Shown here piece after piece: positions 20,304 through 28,578 of a stretch of 64,000 bases of DNA. The position numbers and the translations under genes were made by a program. A model generated the notes under the pieces. The model ran no database searches, was not told the origin of the DNA, and saw only the letters and a program-made list of their open reading frames with translations. Origin of the DNA: CAVWXT01 sp963759115 (GTDB lineage: Bacteria; Planctomycetota; Planctomycetia; Pirellulales; Thermoguttaceae). Location: positions 310,001 to 374,000 of the forward strand of contig CAVWXT010000002.1 of assembly GCA_963759115.1 (NCBI GenBank), read 5' to 3'. Numbering within the stretch: the first letter of the stretch is position 1; every line of letters starts with the position of its first letter.

Positions 20304-22502
20304 CTACGTGCGAGTCTGTCTTGCCATCTCCCGCTGCACAAATGCCTCCAGTTGTTGCTCCGTCATCTGCTGGACCTCGTCGAACAGCCGTTTCGGATCA
20401 GACTCCAGGGAAGGCGATTGCTCCTGCCGGGCTCCGCGAAGCGGTTCCAAGTCCGTCGGCGGACTGGCGATCCACTGCGCCAAAGCAGCAATGTTGGGAT
20501 GATTGTAGATGGCCGTGGGCGACAATCGCCGGCCCAGCCAGCGCTCCAAATCCGCGGCGATCTCCACCGCGTCGATCGAAGCCATGCCAAAATCGAGAAA
20601 CGGCGTCGTGGCGTGGACCTGCGCCTGGGGAAGCCGGAGGCGGGCCGCCACGCGCTCTGCCAACCACGACTCGACCTCGTTGGCGGTGACCGTCCGGGGG
20701 CACGGTTCGGCCGGGGCATCCGGCCTCTCGTCGTCCACCTCTGTCGGGTCCGCCTGCCACCGGGCCACGATCCTCAACTCTCCGTTCAGATATCGCTCGC
20801 GGCAAGCCGACCGCCGGGTCTTTCCGCTGGAGGTCTTGGGGATCATGCCGGCCTTGGTCAGCACGATTTCGTATACTTCCACTTCGTGCCGGGCGGCGAC
20901 GGCCCGGCGAATGGCCCGCAGGGCCGCCACGGTGTCAACGCTGCGCCGCCGCAACTCGACTTCCTGGACGATGACCAGACGGTCCTGGTCGTCCACTTCG
21001 ACGGAGAAGGCCGCACAGTACCCGGCACGCAAGTCCGAGTGAACGCCGTCAACCAAGTGCTCGATGTCCTCGGGATAATAGTTCCGGCCGCGGATGATGA
21101 TCAAGTCCTTCAGCCGGCCGGTCACGAACAACTGGCCGTCCCGCAGGAAGCCGAGATCGCCGGTGCGCAGGAACGGGCCTCGGCCGGCCCCGGCGACGTA
21201 ACCGCCGAAGGCCGCCTCGGTGGCCTCGGGGCGCTCGTGGTAACCGTTGGCGACGCTCGCGCCTTGGACCCAAATCTCGCCGATTTGCCTCTCGGCACAC
21301 GGCAGGTGCGTTTTCGGGTCGACGATCGCGATCTGCTGGCCTGGCAAGCACTGGCCGCATCCGACCAGGGTCCGCGACGAGGCATCGTTGGGGGCAGCCT
21401 CCTGCACCCGATTTCGAGCGAGCGCGCCGGCGTCGACGTGAACGATGGTCGGTGCGGCCCGTCGCGGACCACCGGACACGATCAGCGTAGCTTCGGCCAA
21501 GCCATAACAGGGGAAGAACGCCTCACGGCGAAACCCGCACGGGGCAAAGGCGGCGGCAAAGCGTTTCAGGGTCGCGGCGCAGATGCGCTCGGCGCCCATG
21601 AAGGCCACTTCCCAACTGCTGAGGTCCAACCCTTCACGTTCCTGGGCGGATACCTTGCGAACGCACAAGTCGTAGGCAAAGTCGGGCCCTCCACTGACGG
21701 TGGCCCGCTTCCGGGAGATCGTTTCGAGCCACAAGGCCGGCCGCTGGAGGAAGGCCGCCGGCGCCAACAGCGTACAGCACCCGCCGCAGAAGATCGGCTG
21801 GATGACGCCGCCGATGAGCCCCATGTCGTGATATAACGGCAGCCAAAAGACCGCATTGCTCTGGGGTGTGTTGCCAAAAGCCGTCTGAATCAGCGCCGCG
21901 TTAGCGAGGAGGTTGTCGTGGCTCAGCATTACTCCCTTGGGGGATGATGTCGATCCCGACGTATATTGGAGGAAGGCGGTCTCCCATCCGCCGATCTGCG
22001 GATCGCGCCACGCGTGGCGACGGTCATCGTCGATCCGGTCGACGGCGATCCACGGCCGACTAAGCAGCGCCGGTAGGTGAGCGTAGGATTGTCTTGCCAA
22101 CTCACAATGGTCGGCGGTGCTCAAGACCACCGCCGGGCTCGAGGCGTTGAGTATCGCCTCGACCGACGAAGTGGAACGATTTCGGGCCGGAGGGGCAACG
22201 GGCACGGCCACAATACCGGCATACAGGCACCCGAAAAATGCCGCGATGAAATCCAAGCCGGGCGGAAACAGCAGCAGCGCACGCTCTCCCGGGGCCGCCA
22301 ACGTCTGCAACTCGCCGCCGATGGCCAAGGCCCGTTCGTGCAGCGCGCGATAGGTCAGGCTTACCTCATCGCCCGCATGGCCGCGAACGAAGCAGAAGGC
22401 TTGCCTATCACCCATCGCAGACGCATGCGTCTCGAGCAGATCGATCAGCGTGCTGGCGACGCGTGGTTCCAAGGCATATTGTCCAGTAGAACATCGCATC
22501 AT
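20304..22502 (-). CDS. Fatty-acyl-AMP ligase with fused C-terminal acyl carrier domain (FAAL-ACP)
   Basis: Activates a fatty acid as acyl-adenylate and loads it onto its own carrier domain, the starter step of the assembly line. The adenylation part shows YTSGSTSSPKGVMLSH, the family motif WLPLYHDMGLIGG, GAERI, YGLAEATL, RTGDLGF and GRLKDLIIIRGRNYYPEDIE, which is typical of FAALs. The terminal Lys motif reads PKTSSGKTRR. The carrier domain has Ser in DFGMASIDAVEI. The C-terminal tail QQMTEQQLEAFVQREM resembles the docking tail of the PKS downstream. I prefer the ATG at 22502 or 22499, because the 29 residues before it look non-coding; the ribosome site is weak. The stop lies 10 bp from the PKS start, so co-translation is likely. 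This is the first gene of the minus-strand operon. Confidence 0.93.
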   Translation of the reverse strand: MMRCSTGQYALEPRVASTLIDLLETHASAMGDRQAFCFVRGHAGDEVSLTYRALHERALAIGGELQTLAAPGERALLLFPPGLDFIAAFFGCLYAGIVAVPVAPPARNRSTSSVEAILNASSPAVVLSTADHCELARQSYAHLPALLSRPWIAVDRIDDDRRHAWRDPQIGGWETAFLQYTSGSTSSPKGVMLSHDNLLANAALIQTAFGNTPQSNAVFWLPLYHDMGLIGGVIQPIFCGGCCTLLAPAAFLQRPALWLETISRKRATVSGGPDFAYDLCVRKVSAQEREGLDLSSWEVAFMGAERICAATLKRFAAAFAPCGFRREAFFPCYGLAEATLIVSGGPRRAAPTIVHVDAGALARNRVQEAAPNDASSRTLVGCGQCLPGQQIAIVDPKTHLPCAERQIGEIWVQGASVANGYHERPEATEAAFGGYVAGAGRGPFLRTGDLGFLRDGQLFVTGRLKDLIIIRGRNYYPEDIEHLVDGVHSDLRAGYCAAFSVEVDDQDRLVIVQEVELRRRSVDTVAALRAIRRAVAARHEVEVYEIVLTKAGMIPKTSSGKTRRSACRERYLNGELRIVARWQADPTEVDDERPDAPAEPCPRTVTANEVESWLAERVAARLRLPQAQVHATTPFLDFGMASIDAVEIAADLERWLGRRLSPTAIYNHPNIAALAQWIASPPTDLEPLRGARQEQSPSLESDPKRLFDEVQQMTEQQLEAFVQREMARQTRT

Positions 22503-23238
22503 AGGCACCTGGACCGAGCTGCTACTTGCTGTGTTCGCCTGTGTCGATTCATGTGATGGGCGGACGCCTGCGTAAACAGGGAACGGCATTAGTCCCCCTT
22601 GGGGAACTGGGACGTTATTGTCTTCTTAAAGTCTCCAATATACCAACGCGCGCCAGTCCTACAATGGGTCGGGATGTCTGGCTGGATTGGATAATCTTTG
22701 CCCGTTCGATGATTCCGCCCGAACCGTCCGCAACATCCCTCCGCCGTTGGGGGCCAGCCGTTCTCCGCTCGCCTTCCAGCGCGGCGAGGTCGTGCCCCCA
22801 CGCAACAACGGACCGTCCGCCATCCATCGCCATCATCACTGGAAGTATGCCCGATATTAACAGGATGTGTATCGGGCAATTCCTGAGGCAAGTTCCGAAG
22901 AAACTCGTCTGCCGTCACGCTCGCGCCCAACTGCTTTCCTGATCGGAACAGCTTCTCAACAGACGGTTTGCGCCGACCCGGCATCGGCGGTTTGGCGCGG
23001 CCGGCGTCTGCTGTAAGGCCGCCTAACGGCGGTACTACGAACGGCGCAAGACCTCGAACGGTGCCCCTGGACGCCGTGTTGGCAATCGCGGGTACGCGCA
23101 TCCCGTCCTACGCTTGACTCTCACCCCTTCCATTCTCCCCCGTCCCCCTCTATGCTGAGGATATGCCTGCTGCGCGTCCCCATAAGCCCAGAAATCGTCC
23201 TGCCACCGCGCGGCAGGGGGGCTGCGCCGAGCGGCGAG
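22503..23238. other. Divergent intergenic region between the FAAL cluster and rluB
   Basis: About 740 bp that should contain both divergent promoters. I see no convincing gene: overlapping ORFs on both strands here have no recognisable features. The stretch around 22975-23045, read on the minus strand, encodes VVPPLGGLTADAG-like peptides, which I take as a decayed intergenic repeat. No clear regulator-binding palindrome could be picked out. Confidence 0.5.
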
Positions 23239-23958
23239 ATGCAGCGGTTGCAGAAGGTGTTGGCCGCAGCGGGCCTGGGCAGCCGGCGGCAATGCGAGGA
23301 ATTGATCACCGCGGGCCGCGTGGATGTCGATCGCCGCGTGGTCACCGAGTTGGGCACGCGGGTCGATCCCGCCGGCCAGCAGATCCGCGTCGATGGCCAG
23401 CCGCTCTCCAAGCCGAGGCTGGTCTACTACGCGGTCAATAAGCCGGCCGGCGTGCTGAGCACCAACCGCGATCCATCGGGCCGGCCGCGCGTCATCGACC
23501 TCCTGCCCGCCAAGGGCGCCCGGCTTTTCACCATCGGCCGGCTCGACCTGCACAGCGACGGGCTGATCCTGGTCACCAATGACGGCGAGCTGGCTAATCG
23601 GCTGACGCATCCCCGCTACGGCGTCGGCAAGACCTATCGCGTCGCCGTGGCCGGCCGGCCCACGCGCGAAGTCTTGGCGAAATTGCTCGAGGGAGTGCAT
23701 CTGGCCGAAGGGCTCGCACGGGCCGAGCGCGTGACGGTCAAGTCGCACCACAAGGAGAGCACGGTTCTGGAACTGGTCCTGCGCGAGGGCAAGAACCGCG
23801 AGATCCGTCGAATTCTGGCCCGGGTGGGACACAAGGTGCTGCGGTTGACGCGGACGGCCGTCGGTCCGGTGCGGCTGGGCACGCTTCCGTCCGGCGCCTC
23901 GCGACCGCTCACTCACGACGAAATCGCCGCGCTGCGGCGAGAAGCCCATGGGACTTGA
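23239..23958 (+). CDS. rluB: RsuA/RluB-family rRNA pseudouridine synthase
   Basis: Converts a uridine in ribosomal RNA to pseudouridine; by family the target is probably in 23S rRNA. The N-terminal S4 RNA-binding domain reads MQRLQKVLAAAGLGSRRQCE to about residue 60. The catalytic domain contains NKPAGVLST and GRLDLHSDGLILVTNDGEL with the catalytic Asp103, and ends with EGKNREIRRILARVGHKVL. I use the ATG at 23239; the 29-codon extension upstream is repeat-like and lies before the S4 fold. The 240-residue length is normal for RluB. Its 3' end overlaps the next gene by 11 bp, so the two are probably one transcript. The cytoplasmic enzyme acts during ribosome assembly. Confidence 0.92.
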   Translation: MQRLQKVLAAAGLGSRRQCEELITAGRVDVDRRVVTELGTRVDPAGQQIRVDGQPLSKPRLVYYAVNKPAGVLSTNRDPSGRPRVIDLLPAKGARLFTIGRLDLHSDGLILVTNDGELANRLTHPRYGVGKTYRVAVAGRPTREVLAKLLEGVHLAEGLARAERVTVKSHHKESTVLELVLREGKNREIRRILARVGHKVLRLTRTAVGPVRLGTLPSGASRPLTHDEIAALRREAHGT

Positions 23959-24667
23959 GCTGGTCGAAATCGTCATGGACGTGGAGCAGACGTTTGGGGT
24001 CCATCTGCCCCGCGCCGAAACGCCGGCGATGGATACGGTCGGCCAATTGCACGACTTGCTCGTGAAGACCTTGGCGGAGAGGCCGGAAGCGGCACGCCTT
24101 GAGTCTCATGTATTCGAAAGAGTGCGTAATGCCCTGGAGTCCGCCGGGAGAGCAAGCCCGGGGCAAATTGACCCGAGCACGCCGTTGTGCGATATTCTGC
24201 CGCTAACGACGCGCCGCCGGGCGTGGAAACGGCTCCAGGGATCGTTGCCGTGGGTCGTTCCGCCGCTTCGTCGGCCTCGGCTTGTCGGTGCGCTCGTGAC
24301 GGTGGCTGCCATCGCCCTGGCATGGGCCTGCACGTTTGGCCCACGGAACCCGAACTGGCTGACGGCCAACCCTGCCGTCGCCATGGTTTGTCTCTTCTAC
24401 ATCGGTCCGCTGGCCGCCTTCTTCGTGGTGGTGGGGGTCTGGTTTACCACGCCGTTGGCGGTTGTCTGGCGTCCCGACATCCCGACCGTGGGCGACCTCG
24501 CAAGCACGGTAGTCGCCATGAACTACGGCAACCCGGCTGAGCAGAGGACATGGAGCGCGGAGGAGATCTGGAATACTCTGCGGCAGATCATTGTGGACGT
24601 TCTCGGCGTCGATCCGGCTCAGGTGACGCCAGACGCCCGGTTCGTGGACGACCTTGGCACAGGCTAA
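23948..24667 (+). CDS. Membrane protein with split acyl-carrier-like halves
   Basis: A 239-residue protein I cannot assign a reaction to. It begins MGLELVEIVMDVEQTFGV, which matches helix II onward of an acyl carrier protein, but the phosphopantetheine Ser position is Leu. The middle has two predicted membrane helices (about residues 114-131 and 145-170). It ends with WNTLRQIIVDVLGVDPAQVT and DARFVDDLG, which matches the first half of a carrier fold up to just before the Ser motif. As I recall, planctomycetes carry related proteins with the same ending, so the stop may be natural. It overlaps rluB. A carrier-like membrane tether or a structural role is possible; no active 4'-phosphopantetheine site is visible. 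Confidence 0.72.
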   Translation: MGLELVEIVMDVEQTFGVHLPRAETPAMDTVGQLHDLLVKTLAERPEAARLESHVFERVRNALESAGRASPGQIDPSTPLCDILPLTTRRRAWKRLQGSLPWVVPPLRRPRLVGALVTVAAIALAWACTFGPRNPNWLTANPAVAMVCLFYIGPLAAFFVVVGVWFTTPLAVVWRPDIPTVGDLASTVVAMNYGNPAEQRTWSAEEIWNTLRQIIVDVLGVDPAQVTPDARFVDDLGTG

Positions 24668-24889
24668 AATGGCTTGGCCCAAGGCAAGTAACATGCAGGG
24701 CGCGCTGTAGCCCAACTTCTAACCCCCACCGTGGGGATGCCGCCATCGGGTCGCGCAGGCAAGGCAAAGCAATTCTCCGTGCCTCCAACACGTTTGCTGC
24801 CGATAATGACTTTGAGGGAAAATCACCTCATGGAAGAACCGCCGAAATAGGCGGCGCAGTTTGCCTGGCTTACCGGAAAGGAAACCGCA

Positions 24890-25465
24890 ATGCCAGCTCG
24901 ATGGCTCTCGATCCTGGGTTTCGTCCTCATCGTATTTGCCTCCGCCACGCAGGTGTCGGCCGACTGGTGCTTCGGCATCTTCGACAGCTTGGCGACCGAC
25001 ACGAAACGTCGGCAGTGCTGGCCCGACCCGTTCCAGGGCCCCGATCGGGCGACGGTTCGCGCGCCCTATGCGACGATGGTGGCCAATGGTTGGCGGCGAC
25101 AGAACTTGTTAGGGGAGTTCCACTTCGAGTCAGGGACAGGTCAGTTGACCGAAGCCGGACGGCTCAAGGTGCGTTGGATTCTTACTGCCGGCCCGCAACA
25201 GCATCGCCTGATCTACGTCCACACCGCCGAACACGAACAGGAGACCTCTGCTCGGATCGCCGCCGTAAAGCAATTGGTGGTACAGATCTCCCCCCAAGAG
25301 TTGCCGCCCGTGCTGCCGACTTCAATTTCCGATGATGGCTGGCCGGCCGATCGGGTCGACATGATCGGGCGGAAGTTCCAGGCAGCGACCCCCGCGCCGA
25401 AGCTGCCGGCGCCTTCAAACAACGTTGGTGGCAGCAGCAGCAGTGGCAATGGCAGCGCCAATTGA
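24890..25465 (+). CDS. Secreted hypothetical protein with signal peptide
   Basis: A 191-residue protein with a clear signal peptide (LGFVLIVFASATQVSA, cleavage near residue 25) and a short Cys-containing segment (DWCFGIF, RQCWPDPF). A central domain reads LLGEFHFESGTGQLTEAG, LIYVHTAEHEQETSARIA and VVQISPQELPPV. The tail is rich in Ser, Gly and Asn. The TAEHEQETSARIAAVKQ part has some likeness to the C-terminal helix-strand of OmpA-like domains, but I would not assign it. AAGGAAA precedes the ATG. Likely periplasmic or surface-associated; function unknown. Confidence 0.72.
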   Translation: MPARWLSILGFVLIVFASATQVSADWCFGIFDSLATDTKRRQCWPDPFQGPDRATVRAPYATMVANGWRRQNLLGEFHFESGTGQLTEAGRLKVRWILTAGPQQHRLIYVHTAEHEQETSARIAAVKQLVVQISPQELPPVLPTSISDDGWPADRVDMIGRKFQAATPAPKLPAPSNNVGGSSSSGNGSAN

Positions 25466-25911
25466 GGGCGTTCCGGCCGACACTCGTTGCTGAACCGCGC
25501 GTTGCCGACAGCCGGCCCGCTGGGCGGACGCTTCATTTCATGCTGCTCGCGAGGACGCAACGAAACGGCACGGCGATGACGCCGCAGTGTCAATGCGGCC
25601 GCAGGCCGACGTTCCGTCGGCGGCTAGACTTCGCTGCTCTGACTGCGGACAGTCGGGCAATTCACCGAGACCTCCCAGTTTCGCAGTGCGCCCTGGTGTG
25701 AATCCCAAGGAGTCTCTTTTCGCTTCTCAATGTCCCCATTGCAGAGGGGGCGTTTTCCCGATCACAGGGGCTTTCGGAATACCGATCCCCCGGCGACACA
25801 CCCGCACACTCGTCAAATCTTGCCCAGCCGACAAATTCAAGTGCAGGTCTCGGTGTTCCGGCGTCGATCAATAGAACGGCGCCCGGAGGGCAGTAATCGG
25901 CCGGTTTGCGC
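25466..25911. other. Intergenic stretch without a supported gene
   Basis: About 445 bp between two plus-strand genes. Several short overlapping ORFs occur on both strands, none with a convincing start site, domain or codon pattern. It probably holds the promoter of the TPR gene downstream; no distinct box could be chosen with confidence. Confidence 0.5.
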
Positions 25912-27060
25912 ATGCAAGTATGGAGGTGTCGCTTGGCAAGGGGCTCGCCGAGGTTCTGGATGGTGCCGCTGACGCTTCTCGCGTTGGCACTGGCGGGAGT
26001 GATGGGAACACCATTGCCTTTCGCTGGGGCCGACGAGACGTCTTCCTCGGGCAGTATGTCGTGGACGGAGTCGATGTCGTCCAGCGTCAAGAAGGGCTTC
26101 CGCAAGCTCGGCAACGCCCTTAACCCGAAGTCCTCGGCCGCCGCGCCCGTCGCGGAAGACGATGCCGTTTCGCTGAAGAACAAAGGCAAGCCGGGAGCCG
26201 AGACGTACGTGGCGATGGCTCGCTGCTTTGAACAGTCGGAAACAATGCCCGAGGCAGAGCGGCTGCGTCAAGCGGAGCAGCAGTATCAAGCGGCGTTGAA
26301 GGATAAGCCCGATCATTTGGCGGCGTTGTTGGGCTACGCACAACTGAAAGAACGCGCGGGAAAGCCGGATGAGGCCCTGCGGCTTTACCAACGCGCGGTC
26401 AAATCACATCCGCAAGAGGCGTCCGTCCACAACAACATCGGTCTGTGTTATGCCCGCCAGAACCGGCTCGACGAGGCCCTTGCCGCCATGAGCCGCGCGA
26501 TTCAATTGGAGCCGAAGAATCGGCTGTATCGCAACAACATCGCCACGGTGCTGGTCGATCAGGGCCGGATCCGCGAGGCATTCGATCACCTGCGCGAGGC
26601 CCACGGCGACGCCGCGGCACACTACAACCTGGGCTATCTGTTGAACAAGAAAGGGCAGACGCAGCCCGCGATGGAGCAATTCGCCTTGGCATTGAAGGCC
26701 GATCCGTCGTTGGATGCCGCACGGCGGTGGGTCGACTACTTGCAGACGACGACGGCCCCGGCCCAGCCGGCCAAACCGGCCAAACCGGCGGCAGTGGGGC
26801 AGCCGATCGCCAAAGGGCCGGTCATGCCCTCGGACAGCGGATTGCTCTTGCCGGAGGAACCGAGGCCGCGGCGGCTGCCCCCCATCGCCTTGCGTCAACC
26901 CCAGCGCGAGTCTCCGCCGTTGCCGGGCATCTCTTACGAACGCCCAACCACCCAGACGGCTCCCTTGCCTCCGCCGTCGGCAAGCTCTCCGACGTTGCCC
27001 GTGCCGCGCCGAACTGACGCGCAGCCGCGCCACGGCAGACCTGGCCGCCGAGAATTGTAG
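25912..27060 (+). CDS. Exported tetratricopeptide-repeat protein
   Basis: A 382-residue protein with an N-terminal hydrophobic export signal (WMVPLTLLALALAGVMG). A low-complexity Ser-rich segment follows, then about five TPR units (for example YQAALKDKPDHLAALLGYA, ALRLYQRAVKSHPQEASVHN, ALAAMSRAIQLEPKNRLYRN and QFALALKADPSLDAARR) and a long Pro/Arg/Gln-rich C-terminal tail. TPR proteins act as scaffolds; the partner here is unknown. The start is uncertain: ATG 25912 is used, TTG 25906 is also open, and ATG 25960 would put the hydrophobic segment right at the N-terminus. The gene is followed by palindromic repeats that may terminate transcription. Confidence 0.82.
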   Translation: MQVWRCRLARGSPRFWMVPLTLLALALAGVMGTPLPFAGADETSSSGSMSWTESMSSSVKKGFRKLGNALNPKSSAAAPVAEDDAVSLKNKGKPGAETYVAMARCFEQSETMPEAERLRQAEQQYQAALKDKPDHLAALLGYAQLKERAGKPDEALRLYQRAVKSHPQEASVHNNIGLCYARQNRLDEALAAMSRAIQLEPKNRLYRNNIATVLVDQGRIREAFDHLREAHGDAAAHYNLGYLLNKKGQTQPAMEQFALALKADPSLDAARRWVDYLQTTTAPAQPAKPAKPAAVGQPIAKGPVMPSDSGLLLPEEPRPRRLPPIALRQPQRESPPLPGISYERPTTQTAPLPPPSASSPTLPVPRRTDAQPRHGRPGRREL

Positions 27061-27142
27061 AAGCGGCATCTTGCCGCTTCCAGAAACGGCGACTTCCACA
27101 CCAGCCTGACGCGGCAAGATGCCGCGTCTACTTGGCGCGTCT
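27058..27142. repeat. Paired palindromes (REP-like), possible terminator
   Basis: Two hairpins, GCGGCATCTTGCCGC and GCGGCAAGATGCCGC, each self-complementary and each in reverse orientation to the other, within about 70 bp after the TPR gene stop. Such pairs can act as transcription terminators. There is no T-run, so a purely repetitive origin is equally possible. Confidence 0.7.
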
Positions 27143-27227
27143 ACGCGGCTCGGGCCGTTGACGGGGGGACGGCCGTCTGTTATAAGAACGGTTCTAGCCG
27201 TCCCATTTCGTCTCAAGGAGCTACTAC

Positions 27228-27412
27228 GTGAGTTGCAGTGAACGCAAGAGAGAACTCCGGCGTCGTCGACACCGCCGCAAGAAGATCTCCATTTTGGCGC
27301 AAAGCTTGCAAAGGCCACGGTTTCGGAGAAGGCGGTCATCGCCGAGAAGCTTCGTGCCTTGACCCCCGGCGGCGAAGAAATCGTCGCCCGCTGGGAACTG
27401 GAAAAGCGTTAG
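27228..27412 (+). CDS. DUF6800-type small basic protein, frameshifted
   Basis: A roughly 60-residue protein of a small, Arg/Lys-rich type I associate with planctomycetes. GTG 27228 is preceded by AAGGAG. The first frame reads VSCSERKRELRRRRHRRKK, and the second frame, from about 27307, reads LAKATVSEKAVIAEKLRALT followed by PGGEEIVARWELEKR and TAG at 27410. The two frames join near 27300 and the pieces match one continuous helix-rich mini-protein. Its role is unknown; the basic N-terminus suggests nucleic-acid or ribosome contact, which is inference only. Confidence 0.72.
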
Positions 27413-27442
27413 GTCCCGGGCCTGGCGGGCCACGGCTGCATC

Positions 27443-27712
27443 TCACCTGGCGGCCCGCTCTGAGCCTTCCATCGGTTTCGTCGTGTCATCCGGTCCCATC
27501 GGCCGGCCGCATTGCGGGCAGGTTGCGGCCAGCCGCGACACCATGCGGCCGCAGTCGGGACACGCAATGAGCCGGTCGCCGCGCGAAACGTCTTCCTGTC
27601 TGCGCTTGGTCAGAAGCATGATTGCCACCACGGCCATGGCGATCGGAATGCCGAGTGTTACCAGACATATCATGCCCAAAATGAGCCAATGGAGCGGACC
27701 GAAGGCCCCCAT
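27443..27712 (-). CDS. Membrane-anchored zinc-ribbon protein with TatA-like N-terminus
   Basis: An 89-residue protein. The first residues MGAFGPLHWLIL are identical, apart from one Leu/Met change, to the start of the TatA-like protein encoded at 52696. The membrane segment continues MICLVTLGIPIAMAVVAIMLL. After a charged linker there is a zinc ribbon with CPDCGRM and CPQCGRPMG. It probably sits in the inner membrane with the ribbon in the cytoplasm. It lies 43 bp after the hydroxypyruvate isomerase gene on the same strand. Function unknown. Confidence 0.75.
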   Translation of the reverse strand: MGAFGPLHWLILGMICLVTLGIPIAMAVVAIMLLTKRRQEDVSRGDRLIACPDCGRMVSRLAATCPQCGRPMGPDDTTKPMEGSERAAR

Positions 27713-27754
27713 GCTTTACCTCTCTTTTCTCGTGTGCCGGTTCTCGTGCGGTCG

Positions 27755-28574
27755 TCACCCTGCGAGGTAGTCGCGAATCTGTCTCAGCGAAGCCCTGTGA
27801 TCCTTCATTCGGGGGAAGTACTCGAGGCCGAAACAGCCTTGATACCCTAGGGCGTCGATCCGCTTGACTATCGCCGGGTAGTTCAGTTCCGTGTCGAACA
27901 GCTCCGCTCTGCCGGGCACGCCCGCGGCATGAAAGTGGCCGATGATGTCGATATTCCGCTCGATCGTGGCGATCACGTTGCCTTCCATGATCTGCGTGTG
28001 ATAGACGTCGTAGAGCAGCTTCAGGTGGGGGCTGTTGAGGCTGCGGCACGATTTCCGCCCCTTCGGCCGCCGAGTCGAGGTAGTAGCCCGGATGATCGAC
28101 CAGCGTGTTCAGCGGCTCCAGCAGGAGCGTGAAATTGGCCCTCCCGGCGATTTCGACCGCATCGGCCAAGGCCCGGGCGAGGTTGTCCCGCATTTGGTTC
28201 CGCGACAGGGCCAGATCGACCGTGCCGGAAAGCGTGATCCCCTTGGTGCAACCGATGGCGCCGGCAAACGCGATCATCTTGCGGATCTGCGTCAGATAAG
28301 CGTCTCGTTCGGCCACCTTTACGGGCGATCCGCCGATCGAACCGTCCCAGGCGTGCAAAGCAAAGTCGTTGATCGAGACTCCATGCTCCTGGCACGCCTG
28401 GCGAAGGGCGGCCGGTTCCTTGGCCCAATCGAAGCGGAGTTGCTTACCGTCGAAGGTGGCCTCGGGATGCCAGAACTCGACGTGGCGAAAACCGGCCTCA
28501 GCGATTCGGGCGATCCGTTGGCGAACCGGCAGGTCGGTGAACAGGGTCTCCAGACATACGGACAGCTTCACCAT
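27755..28574 (-). CDS. hyi: Hydroxypyruvate isomerase-like TIM-barrel sugar isomerase, frameshifted
   Basis: Xylose-isomerase-like TIM barrel related to hydroxypyruvate isomerase (Hyi), which interconverts hydroxypyruvate and tartronate semialdehyde. The first frame gives MVKLSVCLETLFTDLP, HVEFWHPE, LSGTVDLALSR and LLLEPLNTLVDHPGYYL, which contains the catalytic Glu. The frame is lost near 28040 and resumes as MEGNVIATIERNIDIIGHFH, VPGRAELFDTELNYP and FGLEYFP, with the second catalytic Glu. The joined length of about 270 residues fits the family. It is the third gene of the PIG-L / aminotransferase / isomerase operon and starts four bases after the previous stop. A different ketose substrate cannot be excluded. 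Confidence 0.82.
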
Positions 28575-28578
28575 TTCT

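Noticed and set aside
20294..20341. Longer PKS start 16 codons upstream
   Set aside because: It would overlap the FAAL stop and lacks a ribosome site, whereas ATG 20293 has AGGAAGGA at the right distance and begins the docking helix.
22526..23101. Overlapping ORFs on both strands in the FAAL-rluB gap
   Set aside because: Low-complexity, repeat-derived peptides; no ribosome site or family; better read as a divergent promoter region.
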